Assembly: GCA_964247695.1 (NCBI GenBank)
Contig: CAXTVI010000021.1
Location: 16,562-80,561, forward strand
Direction: 5' to 3'
DNA: 64,000 nucleotides
DNA from: Lichenicoccus sp964247695
GTDB lineage: Bacteria > Pseudomonadota > Alphaproteobacteria > Acetobacterales > Acetobacteraceae
Both the position numbers and the translations under genes were made by a program. Shown one piece after another: positions 1-8,236 of the stretch (its first letter is position 1; each line of letters starts with the position of its first letter). Below the pieces are notes generated by a model, which was given only the letters and a program-made list of their open reading frames with translations, did no database searches and was not told the origin of the DNA.

Positions 1-1808
1 AGGCGTTCGACCTGCTGCCGTGCATCCACTACACGCCGCCCTCGCTGTCGCGCACCGGGTTGTGCAGCGGGGCGCCGCGCCGGCTGCGCGACTATTCCGA
101 TTTCGTCGATCAGATGCTGACCTCGCATGGCGCGCATTTCCGGCATGTCGAGCTGTGGAACGAGCCGAACAACCTGCTCGACTGGGACTGGCGCGAGGAT
201 CGCGACTGGCTGCTGTTTTGCGAAATGATCGGCGACGCCGCGCACTGGGTGGAGCAGCGCGGGTTCAAGGCGGTGCTCGGCGGTCCTTGCCCGTTCGATC
301 CGAACTGGCTCGAGCTGATGGGCGAGCGCGGCATCCTCGGGACGGTCTCCGCGGTCGGCTTCCACGGTTTTCCGGGAACCTGGGACAGCGAAGCCAGCAC
401 ATGGCGCGGTTTCGACGTCCATCTGCAGGCGATGCGCGCGATCCTGGACCGCTACAAGCCCGGGCTGCAGATCTGGCTGACCGAGACCGGCTACTCGACG
501 TGGCGCAACGACGAGGCCGAACAGGTCGAGCGTTTCCGCCAGGCGCTCGCGGCGCCCGCCGAGCGGCTGTATTGGTACGGCTGGCAGGACATCCCGCGCA
601 ATGTGCCGGTGCAGGAGGGCCTGTATTTCGATCCGCGCCATTATCATCTCGGCGTCAATGACGCGCAGGGGCGTCCCAAGCTGCTGCGCCGGTTGCTGGA
701 GGCAGGCATCGTGACACCGAACCCTTCCGCATCGATGCTGGCCGCTCCGGCCCTGCATGCGCCGCGTGATCATGTCGCCATCGTCGGGGGCGCCGGCTTC
801 ATCGGCAGCAACCTCGCCGATGCGCTGCTGCGTGATGGCGAGCAGGTGGTCGTGCTCGACAGCCTGGCGCGACCGGGGGTCGAGCGGAACCTGGCCTGGC
901 TGCAGGATCGGCACGGCTTCGCGGTGCAGCCGCTGCTGGCCGACCTGCGCGATCCCGGCGCCGTCGCGGAAGCGGTCGCGGGCGCAAAGGCGGTGTATCA
1001 CCTGGCCGCCCAGGTCGCGGTGACGTCGAGCCTCGCTGATCCGCGCCACGACTTCGCCGTGAACGCCGAAGGCACGCTGAACGTGCTGGAGGTGCTGCGT
1101 GAACGCTCGCCGTCGACGCCGCTGCTGTTTGCCAGCACCAACAAGGTGTACGGGCAGCTTGCCGACCTCGACATGACCGAGGCGGGCCGCCATCACCTGC
1201 CCGGCGATCCGACGCTGCGCGAGTATGGCATCGCGGAACAGCGCCCTTTGGATTTCTGCACGCCGTATGGCTGCTCCAAGGGCGTTGCCGACCAGTATGT
1301 GCTGGACTACGCGCACAGCTTCGGCCTGCGCACCGCGGTGCTGCGCATGAGCTGCATCTATGGCCCGCGCCAGTTCGGGACCGAGGACCAGGGTTGGGTC
1401 GCGCATTTCCTGATCCGCGCGCTGGCCGGCGAGCCGATCACGCTGTACGGCGACGGCAAGCAGGTTCGCGACATCCTGCATGTCAGAGACGCGGTGTCGG
1501 CCTATCGCCGCGTGATGCACACGATCGACACCGTACGTGGAGCCGCCTTCAACCTTGGTGGGGGGCCGACGAATGCGGTGAGCCTGGTCGAGGTCCTCGA
1601 CGAGATCGCGACGATCACCGGGCGGCGCAGCCCCACGCATCGCGAGGCGTGGCGCACCGGCGACCAGCCCTGGTTCGTCGCCGACACGCGCAGGCTTGCC
1701 GCGGCCACCGGATGGCGGCTCGAGGTCGGTTGGCGCGAGGGGTTGCGCGACCTCGCCGCGTGGCTGCAGGGCGAGCGTGTGGGCCAGGCCGCCCGGGCGG
1801 TCGCCTGA
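1..1808 (+). CDS. Glycoside hydrolase / NAD-dependent sugar epimerase fusion (5' truncated by window edge)
   Basis: The frame is open to the left edge, so the start is missing. The first ~230 visible residues look like a clan-A (GH39-like) glycoside hydrolase: WNEPNN carries the expected acid/base Glu and LTETGYSTW the expected nucleophile Glu. The rest is an extended SDR sugar epimerase of the CDP-paratose/UDP-glucose epimerase type, with the Rossmann motif GGAGFIGSN, STNKVYG, and the catalytic YGCSK (YxxxK). The likely role is modification of a nucleotide sugar or glycan for a surface polysaccharide, consistent with the four glycosyltransferases that follow directly. The hydrolase-epimerase combination in one chain is the odd feature. 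Family assignments are firm; substrate is unknown. Confidence 0.8.
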   Translation, partial: AFDLLPCIHYTPPSLSRTGLCSGAPRRLRDYSDFVDQMLTSHGAHFRHVELWNEPNNLLDWDWREDRDWLLFCEMIGDAAHWVEQRGFKAVLGGPCPFDPNWLELMGERGILGTVSAVGFHGFPGTWDSEASTWRGFDVHLQAMRAILDRYKPGLQIWLTETGYSTWRNDEAEQVERFRQALAAPAERLYWYGWQDIPRNVPVQEGLYFDPRHYHLGVNDAQGRPKLLRRLLEAGIVTPNPSASMLAAPALHAPRDHVAIVGGAGFIGSNLADALLRDGEQVVVLDSLARPGVERNLAWLQDRHGFAVQPLLADLRDPGAVAEAVAGAKAVYHLAAQVAVTSSLADPRHDFAVNAEGTLNVLEVLRERSPSTPLLFASTNKVYGQLADLDMTEAGRHHLPGDPTLREYGIAEQRPLDFCTPYGCSKGVADQYVLDYAHSFGLRTAVLRMSCIYGPRQFGTEDQGWVAHFLIRALAGEPITLYGDGKQVRDILHVRDAVSAYRRVMHTIDTVRGAAFNLGGGPTNAVSLVEVLDEIATITGRRSPTHREAWRTGDQPWFVADTRRLAAATGWRLEVGWREGLRDLAAWLQGERVGQAARAVA

Positions 1809-1812
1809 CCCG

Positions 1813-2901
1813 ATGCCACCCAGGCGCGTGCTGATCAGCACCGACGCGGTCGGCGGTGTCTGGCGCCATTCGCTCGACCTCGCGCGATCGCTGAACGGCG
1901 CCGGCATCGGTTGCCTGCTGGTAGGCCTCGGGCCAACGCCGCAGGACGCTTCGGAAGCCGAGGCGCTGGCGCCCGCGACCGAGTTGACCTGGACCACGCT
2001 GGGGCTCGACTGGATGCAGCACGATGACGCTGCCCAGGCCGGCGTGGCCGCAGAGTTGGCCCTTATCGGGCAGCGGGGCGGGGCGGAGTTGCTGCACCTC
2101 AATCTGCCGTCGCAGGCGGCCGACATGCCGCACGGCGTGCCTGTCGTTGCGATGTCACATTCCTGCATTCCCACCTGGTGGGCGGCGGTGCGTGGCGGAA
2201 ACTTGCCGGACGCCTATCGCTGGCAGCAGGAGGCGACGCGGCGCGGCATGCAACGCGCGGATGCGGTCGTGGCGCCGAGCCGCAGTCACGCGGATGCGCT
2301 GGAGCGTGCGTATGGGCGGTTGGCGGGGCTCACGGTGCTCCACAACGCCCAGACGACTTTGGCAGGCTCTCCCGGCACGCAGCCCCGGCGGCCGGTCGTG
2401 CTGGCGGCCGGCCGGTGGTGGGACGAGGCAAAGAATGCTTCCGTCCTCGATCGAGCCGCGGCGTGGGCGCGCTGGCCGGTCGAGCTGGCCGGCCCGTTGA
2501 CCGGCCCGGACGGCGCCCGCATCGACGTCCTGCACGCGACGGCGCTGGGTCCCCTGCCGCCAACGGTCTTGCGCGCCCGGATGCGGCGGGCGGCGATCTT
2601 CGCTTCCCCCTCGCTCTATGAGCCGTTCGGTCTGGCGGTGCTGGAAGCGGCGGCTGCCGGCGCGGCGCTGATCCTGGCCGAAATCCCGACCTTCCGCGAG
2701 CTCTGGCACGACGCCGCCCTGTTCGTGCCGCCGGAACGGCCGGAGGCGTGGATTGAGGCGATCGACATGCTGGCGCAGGACGCAGAGCAGCGGAATGCCT
2801 TGGCGGTCGCTGCAGCCGACCGTGCCGCCTGCTTCACCCCGGCGCGGCAACTCGCCGGCCTGCTCGGCATCTACGAGGCCGCCATGCACCGGATCCACTG
2901 A
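1813..2901 (+). CDS. Glycosyltransferase, GT4-like (362 aa)
   Basis: Starts at ATG 1813, four bases after the stop of the epimerase fusion. The N-terminus (MPPRRVLISTDAVGGVWRHS) is typical of GT-B enzymes. The C-terminal half has the retaining GT4 signature EPFGLAVLE (EX7E) followed by a GAALILAEIPTFRE loop that would bind the sugar-nucleotide donor. A longer frame extends upstream to 1696, but it overlaps the previous gene and adds no conserved sequence, so the ATG is preferred. Presumably adds a sugar to the glycan made by this cluster; donor and acceptor cannot be read from sequence. Confidence 0.85.
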   Translation: MPPRRVLISTDAVGGVWRHSLDLARSLNGAGIGCLLVGLGPTPQDASEAEALAPATELTWTTLGLDWMQHDDAAQAGVAAELALIGQRGGAELLHLNLPSQAADMPHGVPVVAMSHSCIPTWWAAVRGGNLPDAYRWQQEATRRGMQRADAVVAPSRSHADALERAYGRLAGLTVLHNAQTTLAGSPGTQPRRPVVLAAGRWWDEAKNASVLDRAAAWARWPVELAGPLTGPDGARIDVLHATALGPLPPTVLRARMRRAAIFASPSLYEPFGLAVLEAAAAGAALILAEIPTFRELWHDAALFVPPERPEAWIEAIDMLAQDAEQRNALAVAAADRAACFTPARQLAGLLGIYEAAMHRIH

Positions 2902-2902
2902 C

Positions 2903-4024
2903 ATGCGCTTCGTGCTCTACACGCATTCGCTGGTTTCGGACTGGAACCACGGCAACGCCCATTTCCTTCGCGGCGTGTTGCGCGAGCTGCAGGCGAGGGG
3001 CCACAGCACCCTGGCCCTGGAGCCGGCCGACAGCTGGAGCCGGAGCAACCTGGTGGCAGCGGCGGGCCCCGCGGCGGCGGCGCGGTTCGCATCGGATTTC
3101 CCAGAACTGACGAGCCTTGCCTACGATGCGGGCTTCGACCACGAAGCGGCGCTCGACGATGCCGACGTGGTGCTGGTGCATGAATGGACGGACCCCGCGC
3201 TGGTCGCGCGGCTCGGGGCCATGCGACGGGCCGGCGCCGGCTTCACCCTGCTGTTCCACGACACCCACCATCGCGGCGTGTCCGACCAGCAGGCCATCGA
3301 TGCCATGGTGCTGGACGGCTACGATGCGGTGCTGGCGTTCGGCGAAAGCCTGCGCGAGCGTTATGTGGGGAAAGGCTGGGGGCGGCACGTTTTCACCTGG
3401 CACGAGGCCGCCGACGTCCGGCTGTTCCGGCCTCCTGCTGTCGAAGCGCCGCGAACCGGCCTGATCTGGATCGGCAACTGGGGCGACGGCGAACGCGAGC
3501 GCGAGCTGCAGGAGTTCCTGATCGAGCCGGCCCGTACGCTGGACCTCTCCGGCGTCGTGCACGGCGTCCGCTACCCCGCACACGCGCTGCAGGCGCTGGC
3601 CACCACGTCGCTCGACTATGGCGGCTGGATCGCGAATGCGGACGCGCCGGCCGCCTTTGCCCGGCACCGCATGACGGTGCATGTGCCGCGCCGGCCGTAT
3701 GTCGAGGCGCTGCCGGGCATCCCCACCATCCGCGTCTTCGAAGTGCTGGCCTGCGGGGTGCCGCTGGTCAGCGCGCCGTGGAACGACAGCGAGGCGTTGT
3801 TCGAGCCCGGCCGCGACTTCCTGATGGTGCGGAGCGGCGATGAGATGACCGCGCGATTGCGGGCCCTGGACAACGATCCTGCTCTGCGTGCGGAAATCGC
3901 CCGCAATGGTCTGGCGGTGATCCTGGCGCGGCACACTTGCGCGCACCGCGTCGACGAGCTCTTCCGCATCCTGGTGGTGCGCGGCAATGCGAGGGTGGTG
4001 CGGCAACTGGAGGCGGCATCTTGA
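2903..4024 (+). CDS. CgeB-like glycosyltransferase, copy 1 (373 aa)
   Basis: Starts at ATG 2903, one base after the stop of the preceding glycosyltransferase. The C-terminal region IRVFEVLACGVPLVSAPWND followed by an acidic loop and FLMVRSGDEM is the Glyco_trans_1_2/CgeB donor-binding fold. The N-terminal half holds MRFVLYTHSLVSDWNHGNAHF, similar to the next two genes. First of three consecutive paralogues, likely acting one after another on the same glycan. The stop overlaps the TTG start of the next gene, so translation is probably coupled. Confidence 0.8.
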   Translation: MRFVLYTHSLVSDWNHGNAHFLRGVLRELQARGHSTLALEPADSWSRSNLVAAAGPAAAARFASDFPELTSLAYDAGFDHEAALDDADVVLVHEWTDPALVARLGAMRRAGAGFTLLFHDTHHRGVSDQQAIDAMVLDGYDAVLAFGESLRERYVGKGWGRHVFTWHEAADVRLFRPPAVEAPRTGLIWIGNWGDGERERELQEFLIEPARTLDLSGVVHGVRYPAHALQALATTSLDYGGWIANADAPAAFARHRMTVHVPRRPYVEALPGIPTIRVFEVLACGVPLVSAPWNDSEALFEPGRDFLMVRSGDEMTARLRALDNDPALRAEIARNGLAVILARHTCAHRVDELFRILVVRGNARVVRQLEAAS

Positions 4025-5115
4025 AGATCGCGTTCTACGGTTCGAGCCTGCTGTCCTCGTACTGGAACGGGGCTGCAACGTACTATCGCGGCATCCTGCG
4101 CGCGCTCGCGGCGCATGGCCATGATATCTGCTTCTACGAACCCGACGCCTTTGACCGGCAGTCGCATCGCGACATCGAGCCGCCGCCCTGGTGCCGCGTA
4201 ATGGTCTACGAGGCCTCGCCCGAGGGCGTGCGCCGTGCCCTTGGCGGGGTGCGCGACGCGGATGTCGTGGTCAAGGCGAGCGGGGTCGGCTACGCGGATG
4301 ACGCGCTGCTGGCGGGCGTGCTGGCGGCCCGGGGCGAGCAGTCGCTCTGCCTGTTCTGGGACGTCGATGCCCCGGCGACCCTCGCCGAGATCGCGGACGA
4401 TCCGGAGCATCCGCTGCGCGCCGCGTTGGCCTCGCTCGATCTCGTGCTGACCTATGGCGGCGGCGCTCCGGTGACGGACGCCTACCGCGCGTTCGGAGCC
4501 CGCGACTGCATCCCGATCTACAACGCGCTCGATCCCACCACGCACCATCCGGTGCCACCCGATGCGCGCTACAACTCCGACCTCACCTTTCTCGGCAACC
4601 GGCTGCCGGATCGCGAGGCGCGCGTCGAGGCGTTCCTGTTGCGCCCGGCGGCGGCGTTGCCGGATCGGCGCTTTCTTCTCGGCGGCTCTGGCTGGGACGA
4701 CAAGCCGTGTCCTGCAAACGTGCTCAAGCTCGGGCATGTCGCGACCGGAGAGCACAACGCGCTCAATGCCAGCGCCGGCGTCGTACTCAACATCAGCCGC
4801 GACAGCATGGCGCGCATGGGGTTCTCGCCGGCGACCCGCGTGTTCGAGGTGGCGGGCAGCGGCGCCTGCCTGATGACCGATGATTGGAACGGGCTCGGGC
4901 TGTTTCTCGAACCGGGCGGCGAGGTGCTGGTGGTGCGCGACGGCGCGGACGTGGTCGAAGCGTTGCGCGGTCTCGATCCGCAGGACGCCGCGCGCATCGG
5001 CCAGGCCGGGCTCGCGCGCGTCCTGCGCGAGCACACCTATGACCGCCGCGCGGCGCAGCTCGATCGCCTGCTGGTCACAGCGCTGGCAGCCAGACGGGCG
5101 GGCATCGCCGCATGA
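4021..5115 (+). CDS. CgeB-like glycosyltransferase, copy 2 (364 aa, TTG start)
   Basis: The start chosen is TTG 4021, which overlaps the previous stop as TTGA and begins the conserved N-terminus (M)KIAFYGSSLLSSYWNGAAT. No ATG or GTG lies closer to this conserved start. The C-terminal FSPATRVFEVAGSGACLMTD segment plus FLEPGGEVLVVRDG is the donor-binding region shared with the flanking copies. The next gene overlaps the stop by four bases. Predicted cytoplasmic GT-B enzyme; acceptor unknown. Confidence 0.8.
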   Translation: MKIAFYGSSLLSSYWNGAATYYRGILRALAAHGHDICFYEPDAFDRQSHRDIEPPPWCRVMVYEASPEGVRRALGGVRDADVVVKASGVGYADDALLAGVLAARGEQSLCLFWDVDAPATLAEIADDPEHPLRAALASLDLVLTYGGGAPVTDAYRAFGARDCIPIYNALDPTTHHPVPPDARYNSDLTFLGNRLPDREARVEAFLLRPAAALPDRRFLLGGSGWDDKPCPANVLKLGHVATGEHNALNASAGVVLNISRDSMARMGFSPATRVFEVAGSGACLMTDDWNGLGLFLEPGGEVLVVRDGADVVEALRGLDPQDAARIGQAGLARVLREHTYDRRAAQLDRLLVTALAARRAGIAA

Positions 5116-6206
5116 GCCTGCGCATCGTGGTGCTCGGCCTGTCGCTCAGCTCCTCCTGGGGCAACGGACATGCCACCACCTTCCGGGCGCTGCTGCGCGG
5201 ACTTGCCGGGCTGGGCCACGATGTCCTGTTCCTCGAGCGCGATGTGCCGTGGTACGCTTCGAACCGTGACCTGCCGGAGCCGGATTTCTGCCGCCTCGCC
5301 TTCTATTCCGATGTCGTATCGTTGGGTGAACATCATGGGGCCGAGATCGTCTCGGCGGATGCGGTCATCGTCGGCTCCTATGTCCCGGACGGCATCGAGG
5401 TGCTCGACCTGGTGCTGCAATTCGCCAGGGGAACACGCGTGTTCTACGATATCGACACGCCGGTGACGCTGGCCAGCCTGGACCGTGGCGACTGCGCCTA
5501 TGTCGCACCGCGGCAGATCCCGCTGCTTGATCTCTATCTGTCGTTTTCCGGCGGCCGCATGCTCGACCGGCTGGTCCGGGACTATCGCGCGCGGCAGGCG
5601 GTGGCGTTCTACTGCGCGGTGGACGAGACGCGATACCTTCCGGACCCCGGTGCGGTCCGGCGGTGGGACCTCGGCTATCTCGGCACCTACAGCGACGACC
5701 GCCAGCCGGCTCTTGAGCGGCTGCTGATCGAACCGGCCCGGCGATCGCCGCAGCTCCGGTTCGTGGTGGCCGGCCCGCAATATCCAGCCGGCATCGATTG
5801 GCCCGGCAATGTCGATCGCATCGAGCATCTGCCGCCGGCGGCGCATCCCGGCTTCTATGCGGCGCAGCGCTACACGCTCAACGTCACCCGGGCCGACATG
5901 ATCGCCGCCGGCCATTCCCCGAGCGTGCGGCTGTTCGAAGCAGCCGCCTGCGGCACGCCGATCATCAGCGACCGCTGGGACGGCCTGACCGAGCTGTTGC
6001 CGGACGGCGAGGCGCTGCTGGTCGCGGACACGTCAGACGATGTCGTGCAGGCGCTGCAGGACATCGACGAGCAGCGGCGGAGCAGGCTCGCCGAAGCCGC
6101 GCGCGCGATCGTGCTGGCATCGCACACCGGTGCCGCGAGAGCCGTGCTGCTGACCAGGGCCCTGGAGACAGCCGCTCACAGCCCGAGGTCGCTCAGTCCC
6201 GGATGA
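5112..6206 (+). CDS. CgeB-like glycosyltransferase, copy 3 (364 aa)
   Basis: Starts at ATG 5112 in an ATGA overlap with copy 2 and has the same length as that copy. N-terminus MSLRIVVLGLSLSSSWGNGH and C-terminal HSPSVRLFEAAACGTPIISD with LLPDGEALLVADTSDD match the Glyco_trans_1_2 fold. Last gene of the glycan module. Its 3' end overlaps the convergent NTF2-like gene by 31 bases. Function inferred from family only. Confidence 0.8.
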   Translation: MSLRIVVLGLSLSSSWGNGHATTFRALLRGLAGLGHDVLFLERDVPWYASNRDLPEPDFCRLAFYSDVVSLGEHHGAEIVSADAVIVGSYVPDGIEVLDLVLQFARGTRVFYDIDTPVTLASLDRGDCAYVAPRQIPLLDLYLSFSGGRMLDRLVRDYRARQAVAFYCAVDETRYLPDPGAVRRWDLGYLGTYSDDRQPALERLLIEPARRSPQLRFVVAGPQYPAGIDWPGNVDRIEHLPPAAHPGFYAAQRYTLNVTRADMIAAGHSPSVRLFEAAACGTPIISDRWDGLTELLPDGEALLVADTSDDVVQALQDIDEQRRSRLAEAARAIVLASHTGAARAVLLTRALETAAHSPRSLSPG

Positions 6207-6649
6207 TCGGCCGGACGCGGCGACGACCGGTCCCAGTGGAACCTGCGCTCGGCGGCGGTGATCGGCAGGTCGTTGATGCTGGCGTGCCGCGCGCGCATCA
6301 GGCCCTGCCCGTCGAACTCCCAGTTCTCGTTGCCATAGGCGCGGAACCACTGGCCGCCCGCGTCATGGAACTCGTAGGCGAAACGCACCGCGATGCGGTC
6401 GTCGGTGAACGCCCAGAGCTCCTTGATCAGCCGGTAGTCCTGCTCGGCGGCCCATTTGCGCGTGAGGAACGCCACGATCGCCGGCCGCCCGCTGAAGAAT
6501 TCGGCCCTGTTGCGCCAGCGGCTGTCCGGACTGTAGGCGAGCGACACCTTGTCGGGGTTGCAGCCGTTCCAGCCATCCTCGGCGGCGCGCACTTTCTGCT
6601 GCGCGGTGTCGCGCATGAAGGGCGGGAAGGGTGGACGCGTCTCGCTCAT
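6176..6649 (-). CDS. DUF1348 / NTF2-like (SnoaL-type) protein (157 aa)
   Basis: A short single-domain protein with the DUF1348 pattern: AEDGWNGCNPDKVSLAYSPD near the N-terminus, WRNRAEFFSGRPAIVAFL, and YEFHDAGGQWFRAYGNENWEF in the middle. Family members fold as NTF2-like cones, often annotated as conserved proteins of unknown function. It is the last gene of a minus-strand trio with an SDR and a GST; its start abuts the SDR stop. A stress or xenobiotic role would fit the partners but is inference. Confidence 0.85.
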   Translation of the reverse strand: MSETRPPFPPFMRDTAQQKVRAAEDGWNGCNPDKVSLAYSPDSRWRNRAEFFSGRPAIVAFLTRKWAAEQDYRLIKELWAFTDDRIAVRFAYEFHDAGGQWFRAYGNENWEFDGQGLMRARHASINDLPITAAERRFHWDRSSPRPADHPGLSDLGL

Positions 6650-7350
6650 CAGAAATGCTCCACCCAGGGCCGCAGCTCCAGTTCCCAGCTCCAGGCGCTG
6701 CGCGGCTGCCGCAGCACGTCGAGATAGCTCTGCGCTATGGCATCCGGATCGAGCGTGCTGTCCGGCCGGTCGTCGGGGTCGGCGCGGCTGTCGCTGCGCA
6801 CGCCGCCATCGATCACGAAATGCGCGACATGGATGCCCTGTGGGGCCAGTTCACGCGCGGCACTCTGCGCCAGCCCGCGCAGCGCGAACTTGCCCATCGC
6901 GAACGCGGACGAGTTCGCATAGCCCTTGACGCTGGCCGACGCCCCGGTGAGCAGGATCGCGCCATGCCGGTGCGGCAGCATGCGCCGCACCGCCTGCTGC
7001 ACCACCAGGAAGCCGCCGAACGCCGATACCTCGATGGCCTGCCGCACCGCCTCGGGATCGAGCTTGACGATCGGTCCGCGGGTCCGGCCGCTGGCGTTGT
7101 AGAGCACGACATCAGGCACCCCGACCTCGGCATCCATCCGCTCGAACAGCGTCGCGACCGCGGCCGGGTCGCTCGCATCGACCGGATACCGCGCCGCGCC
7201 GAGTTCGGCGGCCAGCGGCGCCAGGCGGTCGACGTTGCGGGCCGCGAGGCCCAGCCTGAGGCCCGCCGCCGCCAATTGGCGCGCCACCGAGGCGCTGATC
7301 CCCGGCCCGGCGCCGACGATCAGCGCCGTCCGGTACGGGACCGGGCTCAT
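6649..7350 (-). CDS. SDR-family oxidoreductase, atypical active site (233 aa)
   Basis: Start set at the ATG whose codon is 7348-7350, giving MSPVPYRTALIVGAGPGISA with a classical SDR dinucleotide loop (GAGPGIS). The frame stays open farther upstream but there overlaps the GST gene. NASG and a catalytic-region Ser (LLTGASAS) are present. The usual YxxxK motif reads FAMGK, so Phe replaces the catalytic Tyr. This occurs in a subgroup of SDRs annotated as dehydrogenases of unknown substrate. The start overlaps the end of the GST gene by four bases. Confidence 0.85.
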   Translation of the reverse strand: MSPVPYRTALIVGAGPGISASVARQLAAAGLRLGLAARNVDRLAPLAAELGAARYPVDASDPAAVATLFERMDAEVGVPDVVLYNASGRTRGPIVKLDPEAVRQAIEVSAFGGFLVVQQAVRRMLPHRHGAILLTGASASVKGYANSSAFAMGKFALRGLAQSAARELAPQGIHVAHFVIDGGVRSDSRADPDDRPDSTLDPDAIAQSYLDVLRQPRSAWSWELELRPWVEHF

Positions 7351-8060
7351 GTCTTGGTGGCGGTGGTCTGTGTGGAAGTCTGGCCGAACAGGATCTTGCG
7401 CTCCTCCTCGGTGCGAATGCCGCCGGCTCCGGGATTGACCTGTGCGACCAGCCCGTAGGCGCGCGTGGTGGCCGGGCGCGCCTTGATCGAGGCGTGCCAG
7501 CGGGCGAGGTGCGGGAAGTCGTCCAGCGTCTGGCCCTGCGCGTCCGGCAGGATCCAGGGATACGATGCCATGTCGGCGATCGTGTAGTCCGGACCGGCGA
7601 CATACGCTCGGTCGGCCAGCCGGTGGTTCAGGACGCCGTAGAGCCGGTTGGTCTCGTTGACGTAGCGGTCGATCGCGTACGGTATCTTCTCCGGTGCGTA
7701 GTTGCGGAAATGGTGGTTCTGGCCGGCCATCGGCCCGAGGCCGCCCATCTGCCAGAACAACCATTGCAGGACCTCGGCCCGCGCATGCAGGTCGAACGGG
7801 ATGAATTGCCCGGTCTTCTCCGCCAGATAAAGCAGGATCGCGCCGCTTTCGAACAACGGGATCGGCGTGCCGCCACCGGCCGGTGCCTGGTCGATGATCG
7901 CGGGAATCCGGTTGTTCGGTGCGATCGCCAGAAAATCCGGCTGGAACTGCCCGCCCTTGCCGATATTGATCGGATGGATCTTGTACTCGAGCCCGGTTTC
8001 CTCGAGGAACAGCGTCACCTTGTGGCCGTTCGGCGTCGTCCAGTAGTACAGGTCGATCAT
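7347..8060 (-). CDS. Glutathione S-transferase family protein (237 aa)
   Basis: Thioredoxin-like N-terminal domain (MIDLYYWTTPNGHKVTLFLE; PNNRIPAI with the cis-Pro used for glutathione binding; FESGAILLYLAEK with the Glu-Ser glutathione-contact pair) followed by an all-helical C-terminal domain. The pattern TTPNGHKV and IGKGGQFQPDF resembles the YghU/Ure2p-like disulfide-bond reductase group. First gene of the minus-strand trio, divergent from the monooxygenase at 8226. Cytoplasmic; substrate unknown. Confidence 0.88.
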   Translation of the reverse strand: MIDLYYWTTPNGHKVTLFLEETGLEYKIHPINIGKGGQFQPDFLAIAPNNRIPAIIDQAPAGGGTPIPLFESGAILLYLAEKTGQFIPFDLHARAEVLQWLFWQMGGLGPMAGQNHHFRNYAPEKIPYAIDRYVNETNRLYGVLNHRLADRAYVAGPDYTIADMASYPWILPDAQGQTLDDFPHLARWHASIKARPATTRAYGLVAQVNPGAGGIRTEEERKILFGQTSTQTTATKT

Positions 8061-8150
8061 TCAGGGCTCCTGGTCATGCCGCATCCGCTCATTGAAGTCG
8101 GCTGCCTCCGGCGCAATGTCGCCTGGACGGGCATCGGATCGGAGCACCCA

Positions 8151-8229
8151 ATGAAGCCGGAGGCAAGACGCGCATGAGCCCCGCTGAGGCAAGACGCGGA
8201 TGAGCCCCGCCGAGGCAAGACGCGCATGA
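8151..8229 (+). promoter_or_regulatory. Chain of three nested mini-ORFs leading to the monooxygenase start
   Basis: Three tiny ORFs overlap head to tail: 8151-8177 (8 codons plus stop), 8174-8203 (9 codons plus stop) and 8200-8229 (9 codons plus stop). Each stop overlaps the next ATG as ATGA, and the last overlaps the ATG of the monooxygenase at 8226. They arise because the start region is tandemly duplicated. A GGAGG lies at 8159-8163, ten bases before the ATG at 8174. A translational relay or leader is possible; no function is shown by sequence alone. Confidence 0.45.
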
Positions 8230-8236
8230 GCGCGGG
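8161..8236 (+). repeat. 26-bp tandem repeat, three copies
   Basis: Three near-identical copies start at 8161, 8187 and 8213. The core aggcaagacgcgNatgagc is perfect apart from one base in copy 2 (g for c), and copy 3 diverges after atgagc. The 26-bp unit is not a multiple of three, so each copy's ATG sits in a different frame. The third copy supplies the start codon of the monooxygenase gene. An inverted repeat, tgcctccggc at 8103-8112 and gccggaggca at 8156-8165, brackets the upstream side. Confidence 0.9.

Noticed and set aside
8161..8236. Short CRISPR array
   Set aside because: The copies are directly adjacent with no spacers, and the repeat includes a start codon; it is a tandem duplication.
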